Position numbers and translations under genes: made by a program
Shown here: positions 5,864 to 6,149 of the stretch, one piece after another
Layout: each line of letters opens with the position of its first letter
Numbering within the stretch: the first letter of the stretch is position 1
Source: Desulfobacterales bacterium
Lineage (GTDB): Bacteria; Desulfobacterota; Syntrophobacteria; B119-G9
Direction: 5' to 3'
Assembly (NCBI GenBank): GCA_026992215.1
Contig: JALXAI010000262.1
Coordinates: forward strand, 1-6,149
Length of the DNA: 6,149 nucleotides
Notes under the pieces: generated by a model
The model's input: only the letters and a program-made list of their open reading frames with translations
Databases searched by the model: none
Told to the model about the DNA's origin: nothing

Positions 5864-6149
5864 CTATTTTTTCGAAATCAGGTATTCATAGGCGGCGAGC
5901 GCAGCCTTGGCCCCTTCCCCCGCGGCCACGATCACCTGCTTAAAAGGAACGTTTGTAACATCACCGCATGCAAAGATCCCCGGGATCCCCGTGTGGCACT
6001 TATAATCGACGACAACCTCACCATGTTCATTCAAGTTCAGGATATCCTTAACAATATCTGAATTGGGCAGAAGACCTATTTCCACAAAAAGTCCTTCCAC
6101 GGGCAATAGTTTTACTTCTCCCGTTTTAAGAGAACGGATCTCGACTCCT
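5864..6149 (-). CDS. C-terminal part of an AhpF/thioredoxin-reductase-type flavoprotein (runs off right edge)
   Basis: The last 94 residues of a pyridine nucleotide-disulfide oxidoreductase; its start lies beyond the window. The visible part is the end of the NAD(P)H domain and the C-terminal FAD-binding segment: GLFVEIGLLPNSDIV, then GEVVVDYKCHTGIPGIFACG, then DVTNVPFKQVIVAAGEGAKA, then ALAAYEYLI. The GDVT-x2-P-x-KQ-x6-GEGAKAAL pattern is the FAD-contacting signature of thioredoxin reductases and AhpF. The KC-x-T before PGIFA resembles AhpF slightly more than TrxB as I remember them. The redox-active CxxC that would settle this is off the window. Such enzymes pass electrons from NAD(P)H to thioredoxin-like or peroxiredoxin partners. 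The stop (TAG) is 10 bp before the histidine kinase start, suggesting one operon. Confidence 0.88.
   Translation of the reverse strand, partial: GVEIRSLKTGEVKLLPVEGLFVEIGLLPNSDIVKDILNLNEHGEVVVDYKCHTGIPGIFACGDVTNVPFKQVIVAAGEGAKAALAAYEYLISKK

Overview
The window looks like a chromosomal stretch from an anaerobic or facultative Gram-negative bacterium, most plausibly Desulfobacterota (deltaproteobacterial type). That placement is an inference from base composition, the compact CstA, and the Pit plus PhoU-like pair. There is no rRNA or other marker to prove it. I see no mobile element, tRNA, rRNA or CRISPR array. Coding density is very high, and the only sizeable non-coding stretch is the 234-bp divergent region at 2539-2772.

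Left block (1-2538, minus strand): a tightly packed operon read right to left. It holds cstA (a carbon-starvation family transporter), then a 92-aa protein I do not recognise, then an ArsA/Get3-type P-loop ATPase that runs off the left edge. The cstA stop overlaps the next start by 4 bp (TTGA). The small gene's stop overlaps the ATPase start by 1 bp (TGATG). The three genes are therefore very likely translated in a coupled way. A perfect 13-bp hairpin lies inside the small gene.

Centre (2539-4730): a divergent intergenic region carries candidate promoters facing both ways and a perfect 9-6-9 palindrome that resembles an operator. To its right, on the plus strand, is a two-gene phosphate-uptake operon: a PiT-family phosphate permease followed by its DUF47/PhoU-like accessory protein, which starts at GTG.

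Right block (4738-6149, minus strand): a soluble PAS-domain sensor histidine kinase lies 10 bp downstream of the 3' end of a flavin disulfide reductase of AhpF/thioredoxin-reductase type, which runs off the right edge. The kinase converges on the phosphate operon with only 7 bp between stop codons. The best candidate terminator for the phosphate operon lies inside the kinase gene's 3' end.

Most genes belong to known families. The least explained part is the coupled cstA / small protein / ArsA-like ATPase trio, together with the hairpin inside it and the palindrome upstream.
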